A stretch of DNA of 7,219 nt. Source: Clostridia bacterium. Its GTDB lineage: Bacteria > Bacillota > Clostridia > Christensenellales > Borkfalkiaceae. Below the pieces are notes generated by a model. The model saw only the letters and a list, made by a program, of their open reading frames with translations, was not told where the DNA came from and made no database searches. Below, one piece after another: positions 1 to 6,385 of this stretch. Each line of letters starts with the position of its first letter. Positions within the stretch are counted from its first letter, which is position 1. A program made the position numbers and the translations under genes. The stretch is from assembly GCA_017504065.1 (NCBI GenBank), contig JAFVRU010000116.1:1-7219 (forward strand), in the 5' to 3' direction.

Positions 1-14
1 AAAAACAAAAAATA

Positions 15-290
15 TTACGCGTTTTCGGAGTTTTCTTCCGTTTCGGTTGCCGCAACTTCTTCTTGCGCGGGCGCTTCCGCTTCTTCGGCTGCGGGTTCGT
101 CGTTGATGACTAAGTCTTCTTCGACTTCTTTATTCGCGTTTTCGTCCAAGTGCAACACCTTTTGAGCGCCTTTCTTGATCTTGCGCCAAACGATGATGAA
201 GATTGCGCCGCCGGCTACTGCAAGCGCCGTGATGGAAGAGAGCAATGCCGTCGTAGCGGCGGGATCAATGTAGAGTAAATTTGTCAACAT
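15..290 (-). CDS. Small single-pass membrane protein with acidic C-terminal tail, last gene of the operon
   Basis: A 91-residue protein from the start chosen here. A short N-terminus containing YIDPAATT leads into one hydrophobic segment (about residues 12-35). A basic juxtamembrane stretch (WRKIKKGAQK, about 35-44) follows, then a tail very rich in Glu, Asp and Ala to the C-terminus. The basic stretch predicts a cytoplasmic tail by the positive-inside rule. An upstream ATG at 305 overlaps the preceding stop as ATGA and would give 96 residues. I prefer the ATG at 290 because TGAGG (300-304) lies 9 nt before it. The function is unknown. From memory, short proteins with a YIDPxxxS/T start and one TM occur beside sulfatase-like and polysaccharide genes in other bacteria, but I cannot verify this here. 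It probably acts with the two upstream membrane enzymes. No terminator is visible in the 14 bases left after its stop. Confidence 0.8.
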   Translation of the reverse strand: MLTNLLYIDPAATTALLSSITALAVAGGAIFIIVWRKIKKGAQKVLHLDENANKEVEEDLVINDEPAAEEAEAPAQEEVAATETEENSENA

Positions 291-299
291 AATTATATA

Positions 300-304
300 C
301 CTCA
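300..304 (-). promoter_or_regulatory. Ribosome binding site deciding the start of the small membrane protein
   Basis: TGAGG overlaps the stop codon of the YidC fusion gene and sits 9 nt before the ATG at 290. It favours that ATG over the one at 305, which overlaps the stop. Either way the small gene is within coupling distance of the upstream stop. Confidence 0.55.
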
Positions 305-2401
305 TTTTTTATTTTTTTTCTTTTGGGAGAGTGAACGCAGGATGTATTCCGCGCCCGCTTTCGCAGCGCAGCCGTGGTTGAAGATATGGTTTTTCTCCGT
401 TTCTTCGATCACTTTACGGTAATGTTCCGCGTTTTCGGACAACGTACGCAGGGTTTGCGCCAAATTGCATACGTCTTCCTTTTCAACTGCAACGCCGATT
501 TGGTTGCGCAGGGAAATTTCCACGGGCGTCAAATCGATCTTCGTGTAGTTGGGGTTGGGGCATTTCATCTTCGTATTGACGAACACCGCGGGGCGTTTGG
601 TGGCGAAACAGAACTCCGTCGCTACGCCCGACCAGTCGGTAATGAGTACGTCGGAAGAATAAATAGACTTGTTCTTGGAGAAATTGAGCTCGAACGACAG
701 TTTATTTTCGTCGTAATCGGCATACCGCTTGATGAGTTCGTCAAGCGCCGAACCGAACCGCTTCGCGTATTCGGGGTGGGGACGTACGATGATGCGGTAT
801 TCGTCCGAATACAACGCTTTGATGATGTCGTCGATACAGGAATCGAGCAGGTTATCTTCCTGCCAAGACGGCGCGACAAGTACTTCCGTAACTCCGTCCG
901 ATTTCTTTTCCGCCGCCGCTTTCTTGCCTTCGATTTCCAGCATATCCGCCAAAGGATAACCGAACTGCACCAAAGTCTTTTCTTTCAAGTTATATACTTT
1001 TTCGATCGCGCGGAGCTCCTTTTCCACGTGCGGACCGACGCAGAACACCGTATCGAACGCGTCGAACGCGCCTTCACGGAAGCTCATGTGTACGCTCATC
1101 ATATCGTGGGGGACGTATACGTATTCAATGTCCGATTTGATAAACGAGCGTTTCAAATAATACTTATTGAGATCGGGAGTCGTCATAACGAACATATCCG
1201 TTTCAATCAGCATCATGAGCGTTGCCGTCTTTTTCAGGGATACGTAGTAGGGCTTGATACGCGGTTCGTCTTTCGCTACGTCGAAAATGACGTCGTTGGG
1301 ATCGTTGGTGATGTAGTGAATCGACAGGTTGGAGCGCGCCAACAGCTCCGCAATCAAATCCTTATAATATTTATAGAACCCGCCTTTTTCTGAGTAGAAA
1401 ACAATGTGTTTGTTGACGATACCCTTAAAGCGTTTGAGATCGGCTTTTTCCCGTTGTCTGTTCGCGCGGTAAGCTTCGCTTTTCTTATCTTCCTGCCCGA
1501 ACGCTTTCATGTTTGCGAGCGCAATCCGACTTTCTTCCAACGCTTCGTAATCCACGTATTTTTTGGGATTGATCGCAATGTTGAGCAAATACATTTGCAC
1601 GATCGAGAACAGGTTGCTCGCGATCCAATACAGCGCGATTCCAATGGGCACGCCCAACCCCAAATACAGGGAGAGTGCGATACTGATCAGCATGATGCCG
1701 TATTTATTCAGCTTGCCTTGTTCGTGTTGTAAAACGTTCGAAAGGTTTTGCGTATGACAAAGCAACCAAGACGAGAAGCCCGCGAAAATGGGGATCAAGG
1801 TATACCAACCCCACGTATTCGTAGGTACGGTGGACAAATGCAAGCCTAAGAACTTTAAGTCGAACGAACCGACTTTGTCCGCCAAACGCGCTATGAGCGC
1901 GGGGTCTACGCCCGCAACCGTCGTCGCCGCGTTGAGTTCACCCGATTGGAACGCCGCTACGATTTTCAGTTGGAAGGACGAAACCGAAGTGTTCACGCCA
2001 AGCTCTGCCGCGAGCGCGGAAACGTCGGCGTTGGAAACTCCGAACAAGTACGTCCAAGGGTGATAAATGATATGCACTACGCCGAGCAGCAATACGATTT
2101 GTAAAACGAGCGGAATGAGCGAAAGCATGGGATGATAATGCTCCCGTTTAAAAAGCTTTAACTGTTCTTCCGCGATCAAATCAGCGTTGCCGTGATTCTT
2201 GACTTTGAGTCGGTTGATTTCGGGTTGCAACTTCACCATTTGAATAGAGTTCTTTTGAATCCAAATGGAGACGGGGAGCAGCACGATTTTCGTCGCAAGG
2301 GTAAAGAGCAGGATCGCAAGCCCGTAGTCCTTGACCAAGAGCCAGCACCATTTCATCAAATATCCGAGCGGTATGCACAAATAATGTATGATCGTATCCA
2401 T
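302..2401 (-). CDS. YidC/Oxa1 membrane insertase fused to a CDP-glycerol glycerophosphotransferase-like domain
   Basis: A 699-residue two-domain protein. Residues 1-280 are YidC-like. An N-terminal amphipathic stretch is followed by TM1 (about 26-46), whose ATKIVLLP places Lys38 where the groove Arg of YidC usually sits. A cytoplasmic charged loop (50-90), TM2 (92-114), an external loop (115-195) and three more TMs follow (196-216, 233-250, 252-275). The last contains the YidC signature ALYWIASNLFSIVQ. Residues 281-330 are a charged linker. Residues 330-695 match the Glyphos_transf family (TagF/TagB): VPHD (His432), FGYPLADML (480-488), APSWQEDN (510-517), RPHP (His542) and SDVLITDWSG (583-592). 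The reading frame is continuous and the internal Met298 has no ribosome site, so this is one polypeptide. YidC topology puts the transferase in the cytoplasm. AAAGGA lies 8 nt before the start, 27 nt after the upstream gene. The acceptor and donor are unknown; the DWSG variant of the last motif may mean a substrate other than CDP-glycerol. Confidence 0.9.
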   Translation of the reverse strand: MDTIIHYLCIPLGYLMKWCWLLVKDYGLAILLFTLATKIVLLPVSIWIQKNSIQMVKLQPEINRLKVKNHGNADLIAEEQLKLFKREHYHPMLSLIPLVLQIVLLLGVVHIIYHPWTYLFGVSNADVSALAAELGVNTSVSSFQLKIVAAFQSGELNAATTVAGVDPALIARLADKVGSFDLKFLGLHLSTVPTNTWGWYTLIPIFAGFSSWLLCHTQNLSNVLQHEQGKLNKYGIMLISIALSLYLGLGVPIGIALYWIASNLFSIVQMYLLNIAINPKKYVDYEALEESRIALANMKAFGQEDKKSEAYRANRQREKADLKRFKGIVNKHIVFYSEKGGFYKYYKDLIAELLARSNLSIHYITNDPNDVIFDVAKDEPRIKPYYVSLKKTATLMMLIETDMFVMTTPDLNKYYLKRSFIKSDIEYVYVPHDMMSVHMSFREGAFDAFDTVFCVGPHVEKELRAIEKVYNLKEKTLVQFGYPLADMLEIEGKKAAAEKKSDGVTEVLVAPSWQEDNLLDSCIDDIIKALYSDEYRIIVRPHPEYAKRFGSALDELIKRYADYDENKLSFELNFSKNKSIYSSDVLITDWSGVATEFCFATKRPAVFVNTKMKCPNPNYTKIDLTPVEISLRNQIGVAVEKEDVCNLAQTLRTLSENAEHYRKVIEETEKNHIFNHGCAAKAGAEYILRSLSQKKKNKK

Positions 2402-2428
2402 AAATAAAATCCTTTTGCCGTGAGTAGT

Positions 2429-4240
2429 TTAGTTTGCGAACAAGGGGTGGCCGTAATAGGTTTCCGATTCAATCGTCCAATTTTTGAAATCCCGCGCGCT
2501 GCCGTTGATTTTATAGACGACGGCGTCGTAAGAGCCGAGATCGCTTCTGCGCTTGGTCCAAATGAATTTTCTTTCGGGGTACGTGCCGTTCGTTTGATAT
2601 TCTTGTTCGATGGTGAATACCGACGGTTTCCAAGCAGTTCTATCGTATTCCAAGCCTTCCGATTCGAAGATCGTCGGCCAGATATTTTCGTGGGAAATGG
2701 GCGCGGAAGACGTTTTCAGCGGCGTATCCGCAGCGCCCGACGGTTTGATAAATACCGCCGTCATCATCGCGTCCGAAAAATTTGCGTGGCGGTTGAATAC
2801 TCTGCCGTGATCGCCCATGATTACGATGGTGGAATCTCGGTATAAGTCGGGGGAAACCGCTTTCATATTCCGCAAATATAATGAAACAAGTTCCATACTG
2901 TTTTTCGCAGCGGTAATGATATCGTTCTTTTCTTTTCCTTTCGCTTTGTTCCATTCCGCGTCGTGCTTTGCGTAATGACAACCGCTTACGTGAATGAACG
3001 AGAAGTTGTTTTGCTCCGTCGCGGTGAAGCTGCCGTCGAACGCTTTGATATCGTCGTAAGCGTCTTTCAAATCGTACGACCAAGTATGGTAACCTTGCAG
3101 TTCGTCGCTCGTATACAAAATGTATTCGTTGCAAGTATCCGAGCTAATGCCGCCAACAGTCTTTTTCAATGCAAACGGGAAGCTGCGATACAGCGACATT
3201 TTGGTGATCGCCAACCCGAACTTCCATTCTCTTCTAACGATTGTCGAAAGGGTATCCCGCGTCGTTTCCACCGCGTTGTCCACGTAATTGGGCAAGTCGT
3301 TTGCGTTGGTGTAATCGTAATAGCTCTCGCTAAACAAGCGGATCGAGTAGCCCGCGTCGTGCAGCGCGTTCAGCGTTTGGTTTTTGTTATAGACGTCGTG
3401 GAAATACGCTTTATGATCGCCTTCTTCGTTGTTATATTCGATGCCCGACATCATATAGCCTACCGACGGGAACGTATACCCGTACAGAGAAATTGCGTCT
3501 TCATAATAAGTAAAGCCGTCCAACGAGTTGAAAAGCTCGGGATACTTTTGCATAGCGGGTTCGGCATATAATATCGAGTCGAACCGATCCACGCAAATCA
3601 TAATCACGTTGCGGTTTTTGCTGACCGTGCCGAGATTTTTATTCGTCAAAAAACGGGGGCTGTCTTCGTACTTCCCGTATACGCGGTCGATTGCGGAATC
3701 GTACGCGCCTTTCGTATTCAGGGACGTTACGGTAAAATTCATCAGTTGCGTTGCGGTGATCGCGATTGTCAAGATCAACGCGCCGAGTTGCATTGCGCTT
3801 CTTTGCTTGACCAAGCGGTACGCCACGATCGAGCCCGCAATGACGAGAACCCAAACCGTCGTATTCCAAATATACGTCCAAGTGGACGTGGTTTCACCCA
3901 TGTCGTCGCCCGCAAGCGAAGTCAACCCGATATTGAGATAGTTGCTTTGTAAAAAGAACATGAGCAGCAGCCCGATGAACGCGGGGTACACGTATTGGTA
4001 TACGCACGCGGGAACAAAAAACAGGATACAGAACACAAAAATCGCGAATATTGTCGCGTAAAGGGTCTGTATCCCGATAAATTCCTGAACGGAAAAAGCA
4101 ATTTCTTCGATATTGTTGCAATAGATTTCAAAGGGAGTAACAATAAAAATCATTGCCGAAAAAACAACCGACAATAAAATAATCGCAAGCAAGCGGGAAT
4201 TTCTTTCCGCGGTAAAAAATTTTCTTTGTTTCTTTTCCAT
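2429..4240 (-). CDS. Membrane-bound alkaline phosphatase/LtaS-like superfamily phosphotransferase or hydrolase
   Basis: A 603-residue protein from the start chosen here. Five hydrophobic segments (about 16-36, 58-79, 84-99, 125-144, 151-171) precede an extracytoplasmic catalytic domain, the layout of LtaS and related sulfatase-fold transferases. Superfamily landmarks are NVIMICVDRFD (metal ligand Asp218), YTFPSVGYMMSG (Thr256 at the nucleophile position of the sulfatase C-x-P-S motif), FIHVSGCHY (413-423), TIVIMGDHG (metal ligands Asp477 and His478) and ISHENIWPTI (His517). A Thr nucleophile is typical of phosphoglycerol and phosphoethanolamine transferases and argues against a true sulfatase. 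The start at 4240 is preferred over an ATG at 4264. GAGAAG lies 6 nt before it, the longer start has no ribosome site, and 4264 would be only about 20 nt from the predicted transcript start. First gene of the operon. The donor is probably a membrane phospholipid, by family analogy only. Confidence 0.88.
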   Translation of the reverse strand: MEKKQRKFFTAERNSRLLAIILLSVVFSAMIFIVTPFEIYCNNIEEIAFSVQEFIGIQTLYATIFAIFVFCILFFVPACVYQYVYPAFIGLLLMFFLQSNYLNIGLTSLAGDDMGETTSTWTYIWNTTVWVLVIAGSIVAYRLVKQRSAMQLGALILTIAITATQLMNFTVTSLNTKGAYDSAIDRVYGKYEDSPRFLTNKNLGTVSKNRNVIMICVDRFDSILYAEPAMQKYPELFNSLDGFTYYEDAISLYGYTFPSVGYMMSGIEYNNEEGDHKAYFHDVYNKNQTLNALHDAGYSIRLFSESYYDYTNANDLPNYVDNAVETTRDTLSTIVRREWKFGLAITKMSLYRSFPFALKKTVGGISSDTCNEYILYTSDELQGYHTWSYDLKDAYDDIKAFDGSFTATEQNNFSFIHVSGCHYAKHDAEWNKAKGKEKNDIITAAKNSMELVSLYLRNMKAVSPDLYRDSTIVIMGDHGRVFNRHANFSDAMMTAVFIKPSGAADTPLKTSSAPISHENIWPTIFESEGLEYDRTAWKPSVFTIEQEYQTNGTYPERKFIWTKRRSDLGSYDAVVYKINGSARDFKNWTIESETYYGHPLFAN

Positions 4241-4270
4241 ATAAAACTTCTCTTTTGAACGCATGAACGT

Positions 4271-4290
4271 TAATTTAATTTATTAAATTA
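4271..4290. promoter_or_regulatory. Perfect inverted repeat over the operon transcription start, operator candidate
   Basis: TAATTTAAT (4271-4279), two bases TT, then ATTAAATTA (4282-4290): a 9-bp perfect dyad. On the minus strand it begins one base past the -10 box and covers the predicted +1 (about 4285) and the early leader. This is a classic place for a repressor site. The base content is all A and T, so chance in an AT-rich leader is possible. The regulator is unknown. Confidence 0.5.
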
Positions 4291-4291
4291 C

Positions 4292-4320
4292 ATTATAGAG
4301 TATTTCCGCGCTTTTGTCAA
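4292..4320 (-). promoter_or_regulatory. Consensus sigma-A promoter of the three-gene minus-strand operon
   Basis: Read on the minus strand, TTGACA (4320-4315) is followed by a 17-bp spacer and TATAAT (4297-4292). Both boxes match the housekeeping consensus at all six positions. The predicted transcript start is near 4285, leaving a leader of about 45 nt before the ATG at 4240. The veg terminator lies upstream at 4382-4406, so the operon should be a separate transcription unit. Confidence 0.9.
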
Positions 4321-4381
4321 ACGTTTAAAGCAAGAATAACAAAAACGGGGCTTTGGAAATTATGGAAAGACGCAAGCAAAG

Positions 4382-4406
4382 AAAAAAACGGCTATCACAG
4401 CCGTTT
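4382..4406 (-). terminator. Intrinsic terminator of veg, overlapping its coding end
   Basis: On the minus strand AAACGGCT (4406-4399) pairs perfectly with AGCCGTTT (4393-4386) across the 5-nt loop GTGAT, followed by a run of T to 4382. The left arm is formed by the last codons of veg and the TGA stop lies in the loop. A second in-frame stop, TAG, follows immediately (4394-4392). Confidence 0.88.
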
Positions 4407-4634
4407 GATCTTGACGTTCCCGCACAGCACGTCGGAATAGGAGTACGCGGTTTTGCCGAGAAAATCTTCGTTATCGGGTTTTACCGTAAATAGCGCGGGA
4501 TAGATTCCCGAAAGGATTCCCGAATAGCTCACGCTCTTGTTTCTGCCCAAATTGACTTTGACGGCGACGCGCTGTGCCGAGCAAGCCCTTACCATTTGTT
4601 TAACGTCTTTGATATTTTTTTGCGGTTTAATCAT
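4395..4634 (-). CDS. veg: Veg family protein (DUF1021)
   Basis: A 79-residue protein matching the Veg family along its length. The core GRNKSVSYSGILSGIYPALF corresponds to the Bacillus G-R-x-K-x-x-x-x-S-G-I-L-x-x-x-Y-P-x-x-F pattern, and AYSYSDVL near the C-terminus corresponds to the Bacillus SYSYADIL. Bacillus Veg is a small, strongly expressed protein of 86 residues that stimulates biofilm gene expression; its biochemical role is not settled. I chose the ATG at 4634 because it aligns with the family N-terminus. A longer in-frame ATG at 4700 would add 22 residues translated from the repeat-rich leader. No good ribosome site is seen: GGGA lies 12 nt before the ATG, in a possible hairpin. In Bacillus, veg is co-directional with the downstream spore gene and ispE; here it is divergent from them. 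Confidence 0.9.
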   Translation of the reverse strand: MIKPQKNIKDVKQMVRACSAQRVAVKVNLGRNKSVSYSGILSGIYPALFTVKPDNEDFLGKTAYSYSDVLCGNVKIKRL

Positions 4635-4644
4635 AGTACGAGTA

Positions 4645-4697
4645 TTTCCCAAAACGGGAAAAATTATCCATTTTCTAGAAAAAATCCCGTTTTCGGG
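4645..4697. promoter_or_regulatory. Nested inverted repeats in the divergent veg/sipL intergenic region
   Basis: Several dyads are packed together. TTTCCC (4645-4650) and GGGAAA (4656-4661) form a 6-bp hairpin with a 5-nt loop. AAAACGGGA (4651-4659) and TCCCGTTTT (4685-4693) form a 9-bp stem that uses the same bases. TTTTCTAGAAAA (4671-4682) is a perfect 12-bp palindrome inside the loop of the longer stem. In the veg mRNA the two hairpins exclude each other, and the shorter one holds the only ribosome-site-like bases. I found no convincing promoter pair for veg or sipL here. ATTATC (4663-4668; GATAAT on the minus strand) is a possible -10 without a -35. Confidence 0.5.
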
Positions 4698-4761
4698 CAA
4701 AAACCCGTTCTGTTTTAGGGTTTGCGGTCATAAGATAAAAGGGCAATCAAAAATCAGCTAA

Positions 4762-4767
4762 AGGGAG
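4762..4767 (+). promoter_or_regulatory. Ribosome binding site deciding the sipL start
   Basis: AGGGAG abuts an ATG at 4768 with no spacing, which is too close for use, but lies 9 nt before the in-frame ATG at 4777. The second ATG is therefore the likely start. Confidence 0.65.
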
Positions 4768-4776
4768 ATGGAAATT

Positions 4777-6261
4777 ATGATAAAACCGCAGTTTGAAACC
4801 TATCGTTACGTCGGAGAAGTGTGCCGTTTAAACGGACAATCCATCGTCGAATGTCGGCTTCCGGGGAGCGAGATCAGCAGTATTTTGGCGGCGCAAGCCC
4901 GCGCCGTGCCGACCGAATGTACTTGCTCGGACGGCGAAGTGCAATACGGGGGCAAAGTATTGCTTTGTATCGTATACGAAGACGGGGAACGGAAAGTTTG
5001 TCGTGCGGAACGCGGCGTGGAGTTTTACCACAAAGCGGAAGGGAGCTGCGTAACCCCCGCGTGCTTTGCTAAAGCCGTATTATCGGCAGAGAACGTAACT
5101 TGGCGTCGGGAAGGCTCTGGGTTATATATTTCCGTGATCGTGGACGCGGATTTGACCGTCTACGGCGGGAAGCAAATAGAATATTTGTCGGGCGGCGACG
5201 GGTTGATTACGAAAACGGACGCTTTGTCCGTATGCAAAACGGTTTGCGTTTCGGGGGAAACCGAAGGGGAAGACGAGTTTGAAACGGAATACGTCGGCGA
5301 TATTCTTTTACATAGCGAAAAAGCCGTTGTGCACCGCGTTCACGCGGGCGGCGGGCAAGTGGATATCGAAGGGGAGCTCGGTTTGAATATTTGCGTGTTG
5401 AAAAGCGACGAAAGCGTTTGCTCGTACGAGCGGTTAATTCCGTTTAAAATGCAGATTCCGTCCGAAGAAGCGTTCGGGGACGTTACGGCGAGCGCGCGGG
5501 TAGAAGTCAAATCCGCAGTATTATCGGCGGGCACGGACGAAGAAAAGGGGAAGAGCAAGATCGCCTTGACCTATTGCCTTGCCGCGGACTGTTATCTTTC
5601 GTTGCAGGAAGAAATTTCCGTAGTCTCCGACGCGTTTTCCATGACGTCGGAAGTCGCGTTAAAAACGACGAAAGAGACGGGCAGGTATTTGACGAAACAC
5701 GGAAAATGCACCGATAGAGTCAACGGGGTGGCGCTGCTTAGCCCCGCGATCGACGGGGAATACGTTTTGCAGGCGGCAACGCTGCCCCGCGCGGAGCTCG
5801 TTTGCCGAAAAGGGGAGAACGGCTTGGAAGCAGAAGGGCTTTTGCAAGCGGAAATTTTGCTAGTTGGCGCGGATGGCGGACACCGTTCCACGACTCTGTC
5901 GCTGCCGTTTGTATTCCCGCTTGGTGAACGCGGGGACGGCGCGGAAGGCGAGTGCATGGTTTGCGGTTTGAACGTGCGCCGGAAAAAGGACGGAGAAACG
6001 GAAGCGGAAGCCACGGTCAAATGCAGTTACCGCGTGTTTGAAAATCGGGAATGGTCGTACGTTTCCGAAGCGGAAGAAGGGGAGAGCTACGGGGAAACGG
6101 ACTGTGCGTTCTCGGTGTTCATGACCCGCGCGGGCGAAGATTTATGGCAGGTTTCCAAACGGTTAAACTGCGCGCCTGAAGACTTGCAAAAACACAATCC
6201 GTCGTTGGAGTTTCCGTTAAAGGACGGCGAGAAGATTTACGTTTATCGGCAAATTAAGTAA
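4777..6261 (+). CDS. sipL: SipL-like spore morphogenesis protein: DUF3794 (SPOCS) repeats with C-terminal LysM
   Basis: A 494-residue, mostly beta-rich soluble protein without signal peptide or TM segment. Three DUF3794/SPOCS-like units can be seen, roughly residues 30-150, 180-275 and 310-425. Each has the pattern of a V-x-G-x-L/V strand pair followed by a charged Phe/Tyr-containing segment. A LysM domain closes the protein (about 448-491: an F-x-x-R-A-G-E-D-L-W start, then K-R-L-N and H-N-P-S-L, ending K-I-Y-V). This is the architecture of C. difficile SipL, which binds SpoIVA through its LysM domain and is needed for coat assembly around the forespore. The neighbours veg and ispE support the call. 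The start at 4777 follows from ribosome-site spacing; an ATG at 4768 adds three residues. Expression is expected in the mother cell under sigma-E by analogy; only a poor candidate (CATAAGAT, 4729-4736) is visible. Confidence 0.87.
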   Translation: MIKPQFETYRYVGEVCRLNGQSIVECRLPGSEISSILAAQARAVPTECTCSDGEVQYGGKVLLCIVYEDGERKVCRAERGVEFYHKAEGSCVTPACFAKAVLSAENVTWRREGSGLYISVIVDADLTVYGGKQIEYLSGGDGLITKTDALSVCKTVCVSGETEGEDEFETEYVGDILLHSEKAVVHRVHAGGGQVDIEGELGLNICVLKSDESVCSYERLIPFKMQIPSEEAFGDVTASARVEVKSAVLSAGTDEEKGKSKIALTYCLAADCYLSLQEEISVVSDAFSMTSEVALKTTKETGRYLTKHGKCTDRVNGVALLSPAIDGEYVLQAATLPRAELVCRKGENGLEAEGLLQAEILLVGADGGHRSTTLSLPFVFPLGERGDGAEGECMVCGLNVRRKKDGETEAEATVKCSYRVFENREWSYVSEAEEGESYGETDCAFSVFMTRAGEDLWQVSKRLNCAPEDLQKHNPSLEFPLKDGEKIYVYRQIK

Positions 6262-6298
6262 AATTTACAAAAAAACCACGGGAAAGCGGCTTAAAATA

Positions 6299-6327
6299 TT
6301 GTATTTTTGGGAAAAATATGGTACAAT
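6299..6327 (+). promoter_or_regulatory. Sigma-A-like promoter with extended -10 upstream of ispE
   Basis: TTGTAT (6299-6304), a 17-bp spacer, then TACAAT (6322-6327) preceded by TGG (an extended -10). The -10 matches consensus at five of six positions and the -35 at four of six. The predicted start is about 6334. The spacer holds its own dyad, TATTTTT GGG AAAAATA (6302-6318). The transcript would enter a terminator hairpin within about ten bases. Confidence 0.7.
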
Positions 6328-6342
6328 AAATGCAGCGATCCG

Positions 6343-6373
6343 GGCGGCGGGAAGCGTTTCCCGCCGCCTTTTT
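6343..6373 (+). terminator. Strong intrinsic terminator-type hairpin between sipL and ispE
   Basis: GGCGGCGGGAA (6343-6353) pairs perfectly with TTCCCGCCGCC (6358-6368) around the loop GCGT, followed by TTTTT (6369-6373). The 11-bp stem is almost all G and C. It can end the sipL transcript, but it lies downstream of the likely ispE promoter. It may therefore also act as an attenuator, or as a stabilising 5' hairpin, for ispE. Confidence 0.85.
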
Positions 6374-6385
6374 CGGGAAAAACGA

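Noticed and set aside
374..1393. A 339-codon plus-strand open frame antisense to the YidC fusion gene
   Set aside because: It is rich in Arg, Phe and His with no recognisable domain, and lies wholly inside a gene with clear family motifs on the other strand. It is the expected shadow of that gene's codon use.
2963..3571. A 202-codon plus-strand frame antisense to the alkaline phosphatase-fold gene (and similar frames at 2420-2845 and 3528-3941)
   Set aside because: No domain and no convincing ribosome site, with an Arg/Val-rich composition typical of reverse-complement translation of a real gene.
4635..4700. A longer veg product starting at the ATG at 4700
   Set aside because: The extra 22 residues have no counterpart in the Veg family and are encoded by the inverted-repeat leader; the ATG at 4634 aligns with the family start.
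4708..4736. Possible sigma-E promoter for sipL with CATAAGAT as -10
   Set aside because: The -10 fits at six of eight positions, but no ATA-type -35 is found at the right distance, so it is not annotated as a promoter.
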